A DNA stretch of 64,000 nucleotides, from the NCBI RefSeq assembly GCF_904846695.1, contig NZ_CAJHBR010000014.1, positions 22,392-86,391 of the forward strand. Reading direction: 5' to 3'. The stretch's first letter is position 1. Each line of letters begins with the position of its first letter. Positions 32,233-41,936 of this stretch are shown one piece after another. The notes beneath the pieces are model-generated. The model was given only the letters and a program-made list of their open reading frames with translations, had not been told where the DNA came from and searched no databases. The position numbers and the translations under genes were made by a program. The DNA comes from Psychrobacter urativorans. Its GTDB lineage: Bacteria; Pseudomonadota; Gammaproteobacteria; Pseudomonadales; Moraxellaceae.

Positions 32233-33233
32233 CTAATTCAATTCTCGGTAAGCCTCGCACCCGCGCTCTTCTTGATTCTCACAAGCTTTACCAAATCACT
32301 TTATAGCCTTGGTCTTATCCTGGTCTAAACCCTTGCCATCATAGTACATTTTACCAAGCCTAAATTGCGCAATTCCTTCTTGCATACCAGCTGCTTCTGT
32401 ATACCATTCAAACGCCTTCTTATAATTCTGCTTAACACCTCGACCCTCTTCATACATAGACCCGACAGTATATTGCGAAAATGTATTGCCTTGCTCGGCT
32501 GCCTTTTCGTACCATTGAAATGCTTTTTTGTCGTCTTTAAGCACACCTTTTCCTTCATCATAAATTATACCAAGAGCTTTTTGAGAATTAAGGTCGCCTT
32601 GCTCAGCAGCTTTTCGATACCATTCAACTGCTTGATTGAAATCTTGAGAAACGCCTAAACCGCTAGCGTACATCCAACCAACAAAATATTGAGAATTTTC
32701 ATTACCTTGATAACCTGCTCTCTTGAACCATATAAGTGCATTGGTATAACTTTGAGTGACACCTTCACCAAAATAATAAGCTAAACCGACGCTTTTTTGT
32801 GCATCACTAAAACCTTGGTTAGCTGCGCTCTGATACCATTTAAATGCTTTAGCCTTATCCTTAGATACACCTATACCTTTATCATATGCTTCTGCAAGTT
32901 TGTACTGAGCCTCTACAAGCCCCTGATTAGCTGCTTTCTCAAACCACTCAAATGCCTTTTTATCATCCCTAGGAATACCTTCATTATCAAAATCGTCTCC
33001 AACATAGTTGTCTAACCCTTCAAGCCTGTTAGCCATTCTAATCATATCTCGTCTATTACCCTGACCTTCATAATACATAGTTGCAAGACCAAGTTGAGCA
33101 TAAGCATTACCTTGCTTTGCTTTGCTAAAGATTCAACTGTTTGAAAGTATGTTGCCATAGAAGGAAGTGCAACTCCCAATGAGAACACTATGACTACAAT
33201 TCTGTAAAAGGAAATATTTTTTAAAATTTTCAT
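32233..33233 (-). pseudogene. Sel1-repeat secreted protein, broken by frameshift and nonsense codon
   Basis: The intact ancestor was an exported protein: signal peptide (MKILKNISFYRI to about PSMA), then about eight Sel1/TPR-like repeats of 36 residues such as AFKWYQSAANQGFSDAQKSV. Two lesions are visible. At 33112-33126 the minus strand has AGCAA three times in tandem; two copies would restore the frame between the signal-peptide part and the repeats. At 32296-32298 a TGA replaces the Trp expected in AIK-W-FGKAC, and the frame continues beyond it (ACENQEERGCEAYRELN) to a natural stop at 32233. Sel1 proteins often mediate protein contacts; the role here is unknown. Readthrough or phase switching is possible but unproven. 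Confidence 0.85.
33112..33126. repeat. pentanucleotide repeat (TTGCT)3 at the Sel1 frameshift
   Basis: TTGCT occurs three times in tandem on the plus strand (AGCAA on the coding strand). One unit more than the open frame needs, it accounts exactly for the frame change in the Sel1 gene: start-to-start distance 155, or 150 after removing five. Confidence 0.9.
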
Positions 33234-33291
33234 TATAGTTTCTCGTCCTTAGAAGCATTATTATGATGAAATATTTAATAAAATAAGAACC

Positions 33292-34230
33292 TTAACCACG
33301 TGGATGATGTTCAGCATGAAGCCTTTGCAATCTAGCAGTCGCCACATGAGTATAAATTTGGGTAGTCGATAAATCACTATGCCCTAGTAATAACTGTACG
33401 CTACGCAGATCTGCACCATGATTGAGTAGATGGGTGGCAAAGGCGTGGCGTAAAGTATGCGGAGACAAATCTTTATCGATACTGGCAATTTTGGCGTACT
33501 TCTTAATCAAATACCAAAAGTTTTGCCGGGTCATATAGCCCCCTTGCGCCGTCAAAAACACTGCTTGGCAATTACCTGCTTTTAAATGAGCGATTAGGTC
33601 GCTACGACCATGAGTTAAATAATCCTCAAGGGCATCAGCGGCATATTCACCTAACGGTACTAAACGGGTTTTATTACCTTTACCAGTGATTTGTAGCCAG
33701 CCGGCATTTAAGTTGACTTGTTCTATTGATAAATTGACCAGTTCGCTGACTCGTAGACCACAAGCATAGAGCACCTCTAACATAGCCTTATCGCGCAGTC
33801 CCAGTGAAGTGCTGCTATCAGGCGCAGCTAGTAAGTTGTCGACATTAGCTTCCGACAAGTCTTTGGGTAGGGGACGGCCAATCTTCGGGGTTTTTATACG
33901 CTCGCAGGGATTATCTTCACGTAAGTTACTAGCGATCATCCATAGATAGAACTGACGTAGGCTGGAGAGCATACGGGCTTGAGTGCGTGGGGTTTTGCCC
34001 TCGACGGCCAGCACAGATAAGCAATGCAGCACGTCATCAGACAGCCAGCGAGTCAGGGCGCTATGACTAGTTTGTTCACAAGAGCGCAGATCACGGACAT
34101 AAGCATTACGGGTGCGTGTCGCTAAACCACGCGCCAGCATCGCTTGACGAAATTCAGTGATATAAGTCGGTTCATCATCTACGGCTAGCGCTTTTGGTTG
34201 GCGCTGCTGTACAGCGCGATCACGGCTCAT
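33292..34230 (-). CDS. xerD: site-specific tyrosine recombinase XerD
   Basis: XerD, with XerC, resolves chromosome dimers at dif under FtsK control. The 312-residue protein has an N-terminal SAM-like core-binding domain (FRQAMLARGLATRTRNAYVRDL) and the catalytic domain. The catalytic residues are visible: Arg in ACGLRVSEL, His and Arg in HTLRHAFATHLL, His in LLGHSDLSTTQIYTH, and the final Tyr in that stretch. HLLNHGADLRSVQ and the overall layout favour XerD over XerC. It stands alone here; neither xerC nor an integron or phage context is seen, so it is a housekeeping enzyme. The N terminus is about 15 residues longer than in E. coli. Confidence 0.9.
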   Translation of the reverse strand: MSRDRAVQQRQPKALAVDDEPTYITEFRQAMLARGLATRTRNAYVRDLRSCEQTSHSALTRWLSDDVLHCLSVLAVEGKTPRTQARMLSSLRQFYLWMIASNLREDNPCERIKTPKIGRPLPKDLSEANVDNLLAAPDSSTSLGLRDKAMLEVLYACGLRVSELVNLSIEQVNLNAGWLQITGKGNKTRLVPLGEYAADALEDYLTHGRSDLIAHLKAGNCQAVFLTAQGGYMTRQNFWYLIKKYAKIASIDKDLSPHTLRHAFATHLLNHGADLRSVQLLLGHSDLSTTQIYTHVATARLQRLHAEHHPRG

Positions 34231-34439
34231 AAGACAATACTCAGTGGGTGTAAAGACAAAATAGCATAGCTAAGGGCTTTAGAAGATTATCACTTAGCTA
34301 TACTAATAACACTAATGATGCATCGATGCTCAGCATGTTAATAGAGAATCGATAGCGTATTTATCCTACTTTAGGAAAATTTTGTTAGATAGTATTTGCT
34401 AGATAGTATTTATGTTTTTTATAGTTTGTCACTGAGACT

Positions 34440-35693
34440 CTACGCAGGTTGCAAGCACCATAGTGAAGTAACTTCGCTACTGCGTGCAGCAAATAATGGA
34501 TCAGTGTCGTCTTGACTACGGCCATGCTTAGGACGAGTATCGAGACGATACTTCACTGCTAAACCGGCAGCTACAAACCAGCCTAATAACTCATCACGTG
34601 TTCGCAATTGCAAATGCTCCGCTAAGTCCGACAGAATCAGCCACACCTCTCCTTGCGCAGCTAAGTGCTGTTTTGCACCCTGCAAAAACCCACGCAACAT
34701 CGCACTATTAGCATCATAGACTGCATATTCTAATGGTGAGCTTGGCTTAGCGGGTAACCAAGGGGGATTACAGACAATCAGATTGGCCAAAGGTGCCGCA
34801 GTAGGGAACAAATCTGCTTGTTGCAATTGCACATTAGATAATCCTAAGCGCGTAAAGTTGTCACTGGCACAAGCCATAGCGCGCGGATTTAAGTCCGTCG
34901 CAATCACTTGCTTTAATCCGCGCTGCGCTAAGATAATAGCTAGTAAGCCTGTGCCGCTACCAATGTCAAAGGCCACATCACAACTAGCTGGCAGTGGGGC
35001 GTCGAGTAATAGCTGCACATACTCATGACGGGTTGGAGCAAAGACCCCATAATGCGGAAAAATCGATAAGTCCAAGCCCTTAATTGGGACTCCTTTGGCC
35101 CGCCACTGTGCTGCCCCTAAAGCACCTTGCAGGTCACGAAACGATAATAAGCAAGGTTCATCTAGCTCACCAAAAGCAGCGGTACAAGCAGCTGTCATAT
35201 CAGGGGCCCGACGTAGCTGGCTGCTATAACCTGGAGCAAGCTCTAATAGCAAACGGCTTAATATTCGTGAGCGCTGGGCTTGGGCTTGGCGTTGCTGATG
35301 AAACAAGTTGGGTATCTGTTTTGCTGTTGCTAAGGATTGGTTTGTAGTGTCATCAGCATTATCAGCCGCAGTAGCGGCTTTGCTGGTTTTGCGCTGTTCA
35401 GAACGCTTATTAGTGCGCTCAATACGCCGAGTGAGCGCTTGTAGTAATTGTCGGGCATTATGAAAGTCACCATTCCATAGCAGTGAAGTGCCTTCGCAAG
35501 CTAAACGGTAAGCCTGATCTGCGGTAGTCTTATCATCAACCAACACAATACGTGCAGGCGGTAGCTGATTGCTCTCAGATAACCAGCGAGCACTGCGTGA
35601 GTTTTGGTTTTGTTGCCAATGCACATACTGCTTTTCTGTTGCTAACACGCGGCCTACCTTTAACTGGTGAATGATGTATTGTCTATAGCGCAC
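34440..35693 (-). CDS. class I SAM methyltransferase with NPPW motif
   Basis: This 417-residue protein ends in a Rossmann methyltransferase domain: GVFAPTRHEYVQLL, motif I FDIGSGTGLLAIILA, TDLNPRAM and the catalytic NPPW, the form used for amide or exocyclic amine methylation (PrmC, RlmF, RlmG relatives). The first about 200 residues are a separate Gln/Arg-rich helical part with a low-complexity Lys/Ala/Asn stretch near 105-125. GTG at 35693 is the called start; no good ribosome site is seen, so it may begin further in. The substrate is unknown; RNA or a release factor-like protein is possible. Confidence 0.75.
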   Translation of the reverse strand: MRYRQYIIHQLKVGRVLATEKQYVHWQQNQNSRSARWLSESNQLPPARIVLVDDKTTADQAYRLACEGTSLLWNGDFHNARQLLQALTRRIERTNKRSEQRKTSKAATAADNADDTTNQSLATAKQIPNLFHQQRQAQAQRSRILSRLLLELAPGYSSQLRRAPDMTAACTAAFGELDEPCLLSFRDLQGALGAAQWRAKGVPIKGLDLSIFPHYGVFAPTRHEYVQLLLDAPLPASCDVAFDIGSGTGLLAIILAQRGLKQVIATDLNPRAMACASDNFTRLGLSNVQLQQADLFPTAAPLANLIVCNPPWLPAKPSSPLEYAVYDANSAMLRGFLQGAKQHLAAQGEVWLILSDLAEHLQLRTRDELLGWFVAAGLAVKYRLDTRPKHGRSQDDTDPLFAARSSEVTSLWCLQPA

Positions 35694-35794
35694 AGCTAGC
35701 TTACTTCTATATGTGACGCCCTAATTTAAGTGCGCCATAGCTAGCATTTATTACCTTAAATATCGGCAAGTTAATAAGCGCTAAATAGTAACTA

Positions 35795-36055
35795 TTAAGC
35801 GCTCTTTTTCTTTACTAGATAGCGATAAGTTGGTGTGGTATCTAAGGTTTCTTTATGCACAAGCGTATGACCCAAATGGCGACAAAAATTAGGAATATCG
35901 CGAGTGGTTGCCGGATCAGTGGCGAGTATTTCGATAATATCACCAGCATCAGCTTTACGGATAGTTTTATGTAGCAGCATCACCGGCTCAGGGCATATCA
36001 GCCCTTTAGTGTCCAAATGATGGTCAATAGCAGTGTCGGGGCTTAGAGTTGTCAT
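35795..36055 (-). CDS. tusA: TusA-type sulfur carrier protein
   Basis: This 86-residue protein has the family motif LDTKGLICPEPVMLLHK, with the sulfur-carrying C21 in CPEP, and the ATDPATTRDIPNFC strand. TusA passes persulfide sulfur from IscS to the TusBCDE relay for 2-thiouridine in tRNA and to molybdenum-cofactor synthesis. No tusBCD is adjacent. The ATG at 36055 has no strong ribosome site. C57 near the middle is also typical of the family. Confidence 0.92.
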   Translation of the reverse strand: MTTLSPDTAIDHHLDTKGLICPEPVMLLHKTIRKADAGDIIEILATDPATTRDIPNFCRHLGHTLVHKETLDTTPTYRYLVKKKSA

Positions 36056-36163
36056 AGTTTTAGTATTACAAATTAATTAGAGTAAATAAGTTTAGAAACT
36101 ATTGTATAGCTGAATTTTTTCAACTAATAGCATTATTGACTAATAGTATTGTTAGCTAGTATT

Positions 36164-36634
36164 TTATAGCCCTTCTTCAGTATCTTCGAGCTCATCTTGC
36201 AAGGCTAAAAAATCAAAAAATCGCTTAAAGTTAGACTTGAATAAAAACGCAACGCCAAGCCAGCAAGACAGTCCTAACCAGGCGGTATCTGCAAAGATCA
36301 AGCCACCGATAAGTATGATAGTAGATACCCCGATGCTCATAATAACCATCGACGCTTGACTAAGTCGATAGCGATAGATAACCAACGCATCATAAAGGGT
36401 GATGGGGATAGTAAGGGCGATCAGCGCATAAGGTAGATTAAAAAATAGCCGATATAGCAGGGCGCTGTCATGGAACATCTTGATGCTAGCAATAGTGCCA
36501 AACACCATAAAAGCGATAATCGCTGTGTACAGCAAATAGATCGCTATTTGATTGGCCCGTTGTGCGCCTTTGATGCGAGCTATGGCAAGTGGGGCAAAGC
36601 CATGCTGGGTTGCTTGCTCTGAAACAGTAGGCAT
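36164..36634 (-). CDS. conserved membrane protein of unknown function
   Basis: This 156-residue protein has about four membrane segments (roughly 28-48, 60-80, 92-116 and 120-135), a short basic hairpin (YRYRLSQAS) after the second, and an acidic C-terminal tail (ELEDTEEGL). I recognise no family. It lies between ruvX and tusA on the same strand with about 85-110 bp gaps, so it is probably part of a loose transcription unit. No catalytic motif is visible. Confidence 0.7.
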   Translation of the reverse strand: MPTVSEQATQHGFAPLAIARIKGAQRANQIAIYLLYTAIIAFMVFGTIASIKMFHDSALLYRLFFNLPYALIALTIPITLYDALVIYRYRLSQASMVIMSIGVSTIILIGGLIFADTAWLGLSCWLGVAFLFKSNFKRFFDFLALQDELEDTEEGL

Positions 36635-36718
36635 AATTATTAGCAGTTTATCCGGTTAAGTAATGAGGCTTTAAAAGCTAGCTTGTCGTTCTATTAATCG
36701 GCGTTATTGGTCGCTCTA

Positions 36719-37237
36719 TTACTCAGCCTTAATAGTATCAATCGCCAGCGCACTATCAGGATCAGTGAAGTAAGTAGATAGCAGGATACAAGCAGAAATG
36801 TCGTCAATAGGATCGCGCTCATGCTTAATCCAGCCTTGTTCCCAAGCTATCTCACGTGCTCCTACTGAGGTCAAGCGCTCGTCACACATTTTTACCGTCA
36901 CTGGCAAATGTTGCTCGACTAACCGATGCGCCAAGCGCCGGGCAAACTTATTCGCACGCTTGGACAGCATAGAGCTACTGCCATCCATATTTAATGGCAA
37001 ACCAACAATGACTTGGGTCACGCCCCAAACTTTTATAATTCCTAATAGGTTATCCCAATCAGGTTGGCCATTGTTCATCACTAAAATATCAAAAGCTCTG
37101 GCGGTCTCAGTAATAGTATTACCAAGCGCCATACCCATCTTTTTGACTCCATAATCCAAGCCTAAAACCAAATGGGGCTTAATAGCAGAGACATCTACAC
37201 GTTGATCGATTGTTTCGGCGAGCACATTACTATCCAA
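36719..37237 (-). CDS. ruvX: YqgF/RuvX, RNase H-fold resolvase-like protein
   Basis: This 172-residue protein of the YqgF family is required for 16S rRNA 5' end maturation in E. coli and is a predicted Holliday-junction resolvase. The active-site residues are in LGLDYGVKKMGMALG (first Asp), the VGLPLNMDGS strand, CDERLTSVGA (Asp-Glu) and DPIDDISACILL (last Asp). The start is TTG at 37237: AGGA seven bases upstream supports it. It follows algH, the standard order. Confidence 0.92.
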   Translation of the reverse strand: MDSNVLAETIDQRVDVSAIKPHLVLGLDYGVKKMGMALGNTITETARAFDILVMNNGQPDWDNLLGIIKVWGVTQVIVGLPLNMDGSSSMLSKRANKFARRLAHRLVEQHLPVTVKMCDERLTSVGAREIAWEQGWIKHERDPIDDISACILLSTYFTDPDSALAIDTIKAE

Positions 37238-37363
37238 AGGGCAGTCCTACGTTTCTATTCTTACTATTATTAGTTGAATGCAAGTCAGTTTAACTTACTT
37301 TTGCTAGCTGACATCAGCTATTTGGCAGTATCAATGGCGGCAATAGCTATTTTTATTGTTACC

Positions 37364-37927
37364 TCAGGCATGACCGATATCACTACTGAGGTAGTCAAAG
37401 TTAACGCCGATCTTATCAGCAGCTAAATGCCAACGCTCATCAAAGGGGGTATCGAATAATAGGGTTAAATCAGCAGGGCAGACTAACCAGTCGCCATTGT
37501 TTAGCTCTTGCTCTAATTGCTTTCTGCCCCAGCTGGCATGACCTAAGCACAGCTGATAATGCCCGACCCCTTGACCAGCAGCAATACGCTTGAGAATATC
37601 TTGACTAGTAGTAATGCAGACATTCTCTGATATAGCGAATGAAGAGGCCCAATCAGGTTGACCAGTATGCAGTACAAAACCAATCTCAGGATACATAGGG
37701 CCACCTTCTAAGGCCAAGTCATCCATCACCTGTAAGTCAGTGACTTCAATATCTAAGTCTTCCAGCAGTTTACCCACACGAGACTGCTCAAGCGGACGAT
37801 TGACCATCAAACCTAAGGCTCCATGCTTGTCATGACGACAAATATAGATCAGCGCTTGTTCAAACCTGGGGTCTGACAATTCTGGTGCTGCAATTAAGAA
37901 GTGATGAGTCAAATTGGCTTTAGACAT
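37364..37927 (-). CDS. algH: YqgE/AlgH family protein
   Basis: This 187-residue protein starts [17 protein letters not shown], aligning with the E. coli YqgE start; an in-frame GTG at 37939 adds four residues without a ribosome site. Family motifs [28 protein letters not shown] and [17 protein letters not shown] are complete. YqgE/AlgH is widely conserved beside ruvX; AlgH is linked to alginate control in Pseudomonas but the molecular function is unknown. It is likely co-transcribed with ruvX. Confidence 0.93.
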   Translation of the reverse strand: MSKANLTHHFLIAAPELSDPRFEQALIYICRHDKHGALGLMVNRPLEQSRVGKLLEDLDIEVTDLQVMDDLALEGGPMYPEIGFVLHTGQPDWASSFAISENVCITTSQDILKRIAAGQGVGHYQLCLGHASWGRKQLEQELNNGDWLVCPADLTLLFDTPFDERWHLAADKIGVNFDYLSSDIGHA

Positions 37928-38089
37928 AAGGACAGGCACAACGTAAGTAAGAGAAGGGAGACACTACTATATGGCGATAGTAACTAATAAATCAACATAT
38001 GAAATGCTTGCTCAGCAGTAATCAACCGGCAAGCCGTAGCTTAGCTCAATGCTATTTAGCTAAAGTGAGCCATCTTGGTTATCAGCTAG

Positions 38090-39766
38090 TTATTTAACAT
38101 CAGTGAGCAGACTACGAGCGTGATCACGAGTAACATCAGTAATGATCACCCCACCTGACATACGTGCCAGCTCATTCACTTGCGCTTCTTCAGTCAGGAT
38201 CACCAGCTCGCTTTGGGTCTGCTCATGATGATGCTTTTGTACTAAAATATGCTGGTGCGCTTGGGCGGCTACTTGCGCTTGATGGGTGATGGCTAGTAGC
38301 TGTTGAGTTTGCCCCAAAGTGCGCAGTAACTCGCCAACCACTTGCGCAGTACCACCACTGATACCGACATCGACTTCATCGAATACTAGCATAGGTTTAG
38401 CGGCATTATTGTCAGCATTAGTCACTTGTAGTACTTGCATCACTAGCGCCATGCGTGACAGCTCACCACCCGAGGCGATCTTATGCAGCGGTTGCATAGG
38501 CATGCCAACGTTAGCACTAAACAGCAAATCGATATCATAACAGCCTTGGGCGTTGTACTGAGCTGGGTCTCTAGCAGTGAATACAAACTCACAGCGCGCA
38601 TTCGGTAAGGCTAGAGGTTGTAGCTGCGCTACCAACCGATCGCAAACAGTAGGCGCCGCTTTAGTACGCTTAGCATTGAGCTTCTTCGCCAACTGCATAT
38701 ATTGTTGCCAAGCCTCTTCAATCTGTGCGGCAAGCACATCGCTACTAGGCTCATTTTCTAATAGCTCTAACTGTTGCTGCCAAGCTTTTGCTTCAACAAT
38801 TAAGTCGTTCGCTGGCAAGTTGTGCTTACGTGACAAGCGATGACCAAGACTAATCAGGCTATCTAGCTCTTGCAAGCGTTCAGGATCAGGTAGTTGCTGC
38901 TCAGCATAGTCAGAAAGTAATGCAGTCACCTCAGTGATCTGTTGCTGGGCTAAATGCAGCTGCTCTGAGACTTGTCCAAAAGTTTGACTAACACCTATCT
39001 GATGATCGCAAAGCTTGATCGCTTGCCCAAGCAGAGTCATGACGTCAGGCTCATCGGTATCGTTATCGAGCAAGTACAAACCATGACTGGCCTCTTGCAT
39101 CAAAGCCTCAATATTAGACAACTCTTCATGCTCTGACTCAATATCATGGTAATCGACACTTAATAGTGGGGCGATATCATTCAATTGGCTGTGCAGCAGT
39201 TGGATACGATCTTGGCGTTGGGCTTGGCGATTAGCGATATCTTCAGCGCGGCGTTTTAATTGTTGATACTGTTGATAGCTGCTGGCAGTTTGTAATGCTA
39301 AATCAGTTATCTGCGCCATTTCATCAAGCCACTGCACCACAAATTGCGGCTTAAGTAAGGCTTGTTGGGCGTGTTGACTATGAATATTTACTAGCAAAGC
39401 GCCTAAGCTCTTTAGCTCTGCTAAGCTAACGGGTGTACCGTTAAGCCAAGCTTTTGAGCGACCATTATTACTAAGCTGACGCCGTATTAATATCTCTTGA
39501 TCATCCAAAGCCCGCTCATGATCTTTGAACCACTCAGCGACTACGCTATTAGCCGTGACGTCGAATTGGGCATAGATATCAGCATGATCAGCTCCGTGCC
39601 TAACCATAGCACTATCGGCACGTTCGCCTATACACAGTGATAAAGCATCAAGTAATAGCGACTTGCCTGCACCTGTTTCACCAGTGATGACATTGAAGCC
39701 TTCGGCAACGCTTAACTCATGCTTAGCAATTAGCGCAAACTGGTATAAGGTTAATGATAAAAGCAT
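38090..39766 (-). CDS. recN: DNA repair protein RecN
   Basis: RecN is an SMC-like ATPase for double-strand-break repair. The 558-residue protein starts MLLSLTLYQFALIAKHEL and has Walker A GETGAGKS at about 30-37, two long coiled coils around a middle hinge, and the ABC signature and Walker B near the C terminus (ASGGELSRMALVMQVL, LVFDEVDVGISGGTA, QLLAITHQAQVAAQA). I use the ATG at 39766 rather than the TTG at 39769. No canonical LexA box is apparent upstream, consistent with the reported absence of a classic LexA system in related Moraxellaceae. It lies upstream of algH on the same strand. Confidence 0.95.
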   Translation of the reverse strand: MLLSLTLYQFALIAKHELSVAEGFNVITGETGAGKSLLLDALSLCIGERADSAMVRHGADHADIYAQFDVTANSVVAEWFKDHERALDDQEILIRRQLSNNGRSKAWLNGTPVSLAELKSLGALLVNIHSQHAQQALLKPQFVVQWLDEMAQITDLALQTASSYQQYQQLKRRAEDIANRQAQRQDRIQLLHSQLNDIAPLLSVDYHDIESEHEELSNIEALMQEASHGLYLLDNDTDEPDVMTLLGQAIKLCDHQIGVSQTFGQVSEQLHLAQQQITEVTALLSDYAEQQLPDPERLQELDSLISLGHRLSRKHNLPANDLIVEAKAWQQQLELLENEPSSDVLAAQIEEAWQQYMQLAKKLNAKRTKAAPTVCDRLVAQLQPLALPNARCEFVFTARDPAQYNAQGCYDIDLLFSANVGMPMQPLHKIASGGELSRMALVMQVLQVTNADNNAAKPMLVFDEVDVGISGGTAQVVGELLRTLGQTQQLLAITHQAQVAAQAHQHILVQKHHHEQTQSELVILTEEAQVNELARMSGGVIITDVTRDHARSLLTDVK

Positions 39767-40532
39767 CAAAGCCTCTCATGATGAGTTACTAATGTCTAAT
39801 TAGTAGCTAAAATATTTAGGGTGTTATGCAAAATAATATTACTAAAAAACTTAAGAAAAGATCAGTGCTTTATGGTGTCAAAGCGTGCTAAATACAAATA
39901 GGTTTTCTGTCAGAGTTACTGTAAATTAAGGCAAGAATAAATTTTGCATTAATATACCGTCTACCTTATAAAACATACCGTTCAACCTATATGTTTAGTA
40001 TCAACCACTATAGTCATTAGCCAGTATTCTATAGCTATAAACTAGAAATAGACAGTCATCTAATGGCAACATATAAGCCTTACTATGGTCGATTAGTCCT
40101 TGCTAAATCTACTAAGAAAACTATATTTTTAGTCACACAATAACAAACTTTACAGACGTAATGTGGTAGCATAATCTCACTTAAGCGCAAAATAGTCACA
40201 TAAATACTTCAGGTAACCTGTAGTTTAGTAAGCTCTATAAAGCTTATGTAGGTTAACCCTAAAGTCATATTAAGTATATAAAACAGTAACTTAGTTTTGA
40301 AAGATAAGATATCTAAGTAGCAAATTATATAGACTCTATAACTTAAGCAGTTGCTATATAAAGTTTATTATTACAAACCAGTTGTTATTTTGGAAATAGC
40401 CACTCAAGATATTTTTTGATTGTAAGAATGATCAGTAGCTACAACTTATTACCAAAGCTGAGTATTAAAACTAAGCATCAAAGCAAGACTTATTTTTTAG
40501 TTTAGCATTAATTATTTGATAAGGAAGCCACT
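39767..40532. other. long AT-rich intergenic region
   Basis: This 766-bp region between divergent recN and ppnP is rich in A and T, with many short ATAG/CTAT stretches. I find no ORF with a ribosome site, no RNA fold and no repeat that stands out. It must hold promoters for both genes. Confidence 0.5.
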
Positions 40533-40868
40533 ATGACAGCGGCACAATTTACTAATGTAACCGTAAACACTCAGGCAAGCATATCGTATGATGGGCGTTG
40601 TTCAAGCCATACTGTTATGTTCGAAGATGGTCGTCACAAGACTTTAGGCGTTATTCTGCCGTCAGATACCACTGTCGAGCAATATCAATTTAGTACTAAT
40701 ACCTCAGAGCGTATTGAGATTATCAGCGGAGAGTGTGAAGTCAAAATCAATGGCGACGAAGAGTTTTCTTATTATCGCGCCGGCCAGTCTTTCGTAGTTG
40801 AGGGCAACAGTAGCTTCAATTTACGTACCGAAGAAATCGTACAATATGTCTGCCATTTAGAAGGCTAA
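40533..40868 (+). CDS. ppnP: pyrimidine/purine nucleoside phosphorylase PpnP
   Basis: This 111-residue cupin-like protein is of the PpnP (formerly DUF1255/YaiE) family: SYDGRCSSHTVMFEDGRHKTLGVILP, TNTSERIEIISGECEVKING, YRAGQSFVVEGNSSFNLRTE and QYVCHLEG all match. The family splits nucleosides with phosphate. It is about 15 residues longer than E. coli PpnP, mostly at the N terminus. An AAGGA ribosome site precedes the ATG. The gene stands alone with long flanking regions. Confidence 0.93.
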   Translation: MTAAQFTNVTVNTQASISYDGRCSSHTVMFEDGRHKTLGVILPSDTTVEQYQFSTNTSERIEIISGECEVKINGDEEFSYYRAGQSFVVEGNSSFNLRTEEIVQYVCHLEG

Positions 40869-41171
40869 CTTTGAGCTTGATTGCTTAAAGGGCCTAGCTA
40901 CTCTTACTGGGCTAGCTTAATGGCAAATAATTTTAGTCAAAATAATAAATTAACCAGAAACAAATAGGATTATCATGATCTTGTTTGTTTCTTTTTGATT
41001 GGTCTAGACTAATAGTCTTAGATTAAGCTATTAAGCTATTAAGCTATTAAGCTATTAAGCTATTAAGCTATTAAGCAGCGCAGCAACTGCAACTTCTAAT
41101 AGCAGTCGCAAATTTTTAGCCTCTAGCTTGTGCTACCCTCAATTATAATTTAATCAATCGGCAGAACTATT
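40869..41171. other. intergenic region with octamer tandem repeat
   Basis: This 303-bp region contains the seven-copy ATTAAGCT repeat at 41022-41076, about 95 bp upstream of rlmB. Nothing else is supported. Confidence 0.6.
41022..41076. repeat. ATTAAGCT octamer tandem repeat
   Basis: Six perfect ATTAAGCT units (41022-41069) and a seventh missing its last base follow one another without interruption. It lies between ppnP and rlmB and is a candidate variable-number repeat. Confidence 0.95.
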
Positions 41172-41936
41172 ATGGCAAAACCCAGCTATTTCTACGGTAT
41201 TCACGCTATCGATGCCTTACTTGACCATCGTCCTCTAGATGCCCTCAGCCTGTTTGTGCAGCAAGGTCGTGAGAGCGACAGTAGTGTGCAAGCTATTATC
41301 GAGCAAGCCAAAAGCAATGGAGTGAGTATCCAGCCGACCCAAAAAGATAACTTGACTCAGCTGTGTGGCAGTCCTCAGCATCAAGGGGTAGTTCTGCATG
41401 CACGCCCTTTGGGTTTTGCTGACGAAGGATTACTGGATACTTTGTCCGAGCGTGATGACTGTTTATTATTAGTACTCGATCAAATCACTGATGCCCATAA
41501 TTTTGGTGCTTGCTTAAGAACTGCAGTGGCAATGGGTGTAGACGCAGTAGTTTGTCCTAAGCATCATGCTGCCAGCTTAACCCCAACAGTAGCTAAAGTG
41601 TCAGTAGGGGCAGCTGAGATGATGCCTATTATCAGTGTGACTAATCTGGCGCGGACGCTAGCAAAAATCAAACAAGCGGGAGTCTTTGTCTTTGGTACCG
41701 CACTAGATGCTGATGCCAAGCCCATTCATGCTGCTGATCTAACGGGTAAAACAGCGTTGATTATGGGCTCAGAAGGTGAGGGCATGCGTAGATTAACGAC
41801 TGAGAGCTGCGACGAGCTAGTCTATATCCCTATGTCAGGCAATGAGTACGGCAACTTGCAAAGCCTTAATGTCAGTGTCGCTACTGGCATGGCCTTATAT
41901 GAAGTTAATCGGCAGCGCACCTTAGCTGCTGAGTAA
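41172..41936 (+). CDS. rlmB: 23S rRNA 2'-O-methyltransferase RlmB (G2251)
   Basis: This SpoU-family trefoil-knot enzyme of 254 residues has a small N-terminal substrate-binding domain (YFYGIHAIDALLDHRPLDALSLFVQQGRE) and a catalytic domain with the three SpoU motifs: LDQITDAHNFGACLRTA, IMGSEGEGMRRL and IPMSGNEYGNLQSLNVSVATGMALYE. It methylates the ribose of G2251 in 23S rRNA. Its last 32 bases overlap the end of the convergent coaE gene. The closely related TrmH is excluded by the N-terminal domain. Confidence 0.93.
   Translation: MAKPSYFYGIHAIDALLDHRPLDALSLFVQQGRESDSSVQAIIEQAKSNGVSIQPTQKDNLTQLCGSPQHQGVVLHARPLGFADEGLLDTLSERDDCLLLVLDQITDAHNFGACLRTAVAMGVDAVVCPKHHAASLTPTVAKVSVGAAEMMPIISVTNLARTLAKIKQAGVFVFGTALDADAKPIHAADLTGKTALIMGSEGEGMRRLTTESCDELVYIPMSGNEYGNLQSLNVSVATGMALYEVNRQRTLAAE

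Noticed and set aside
32296..32298. TGA in the Sel1 gene as a selenocysteine codon
   Set aside because: The position is a conserved Trp in Sel1 repeats, the gene also has a frameshift, and no SECIS-like hairpin follows directly.
33292..34230. Tyrosine recombinase as a phage or island integrase
   Set aside because: Sequence fits XerD along its whole length, and there is no tRNA target, attachment repeat or phage gene beside it.
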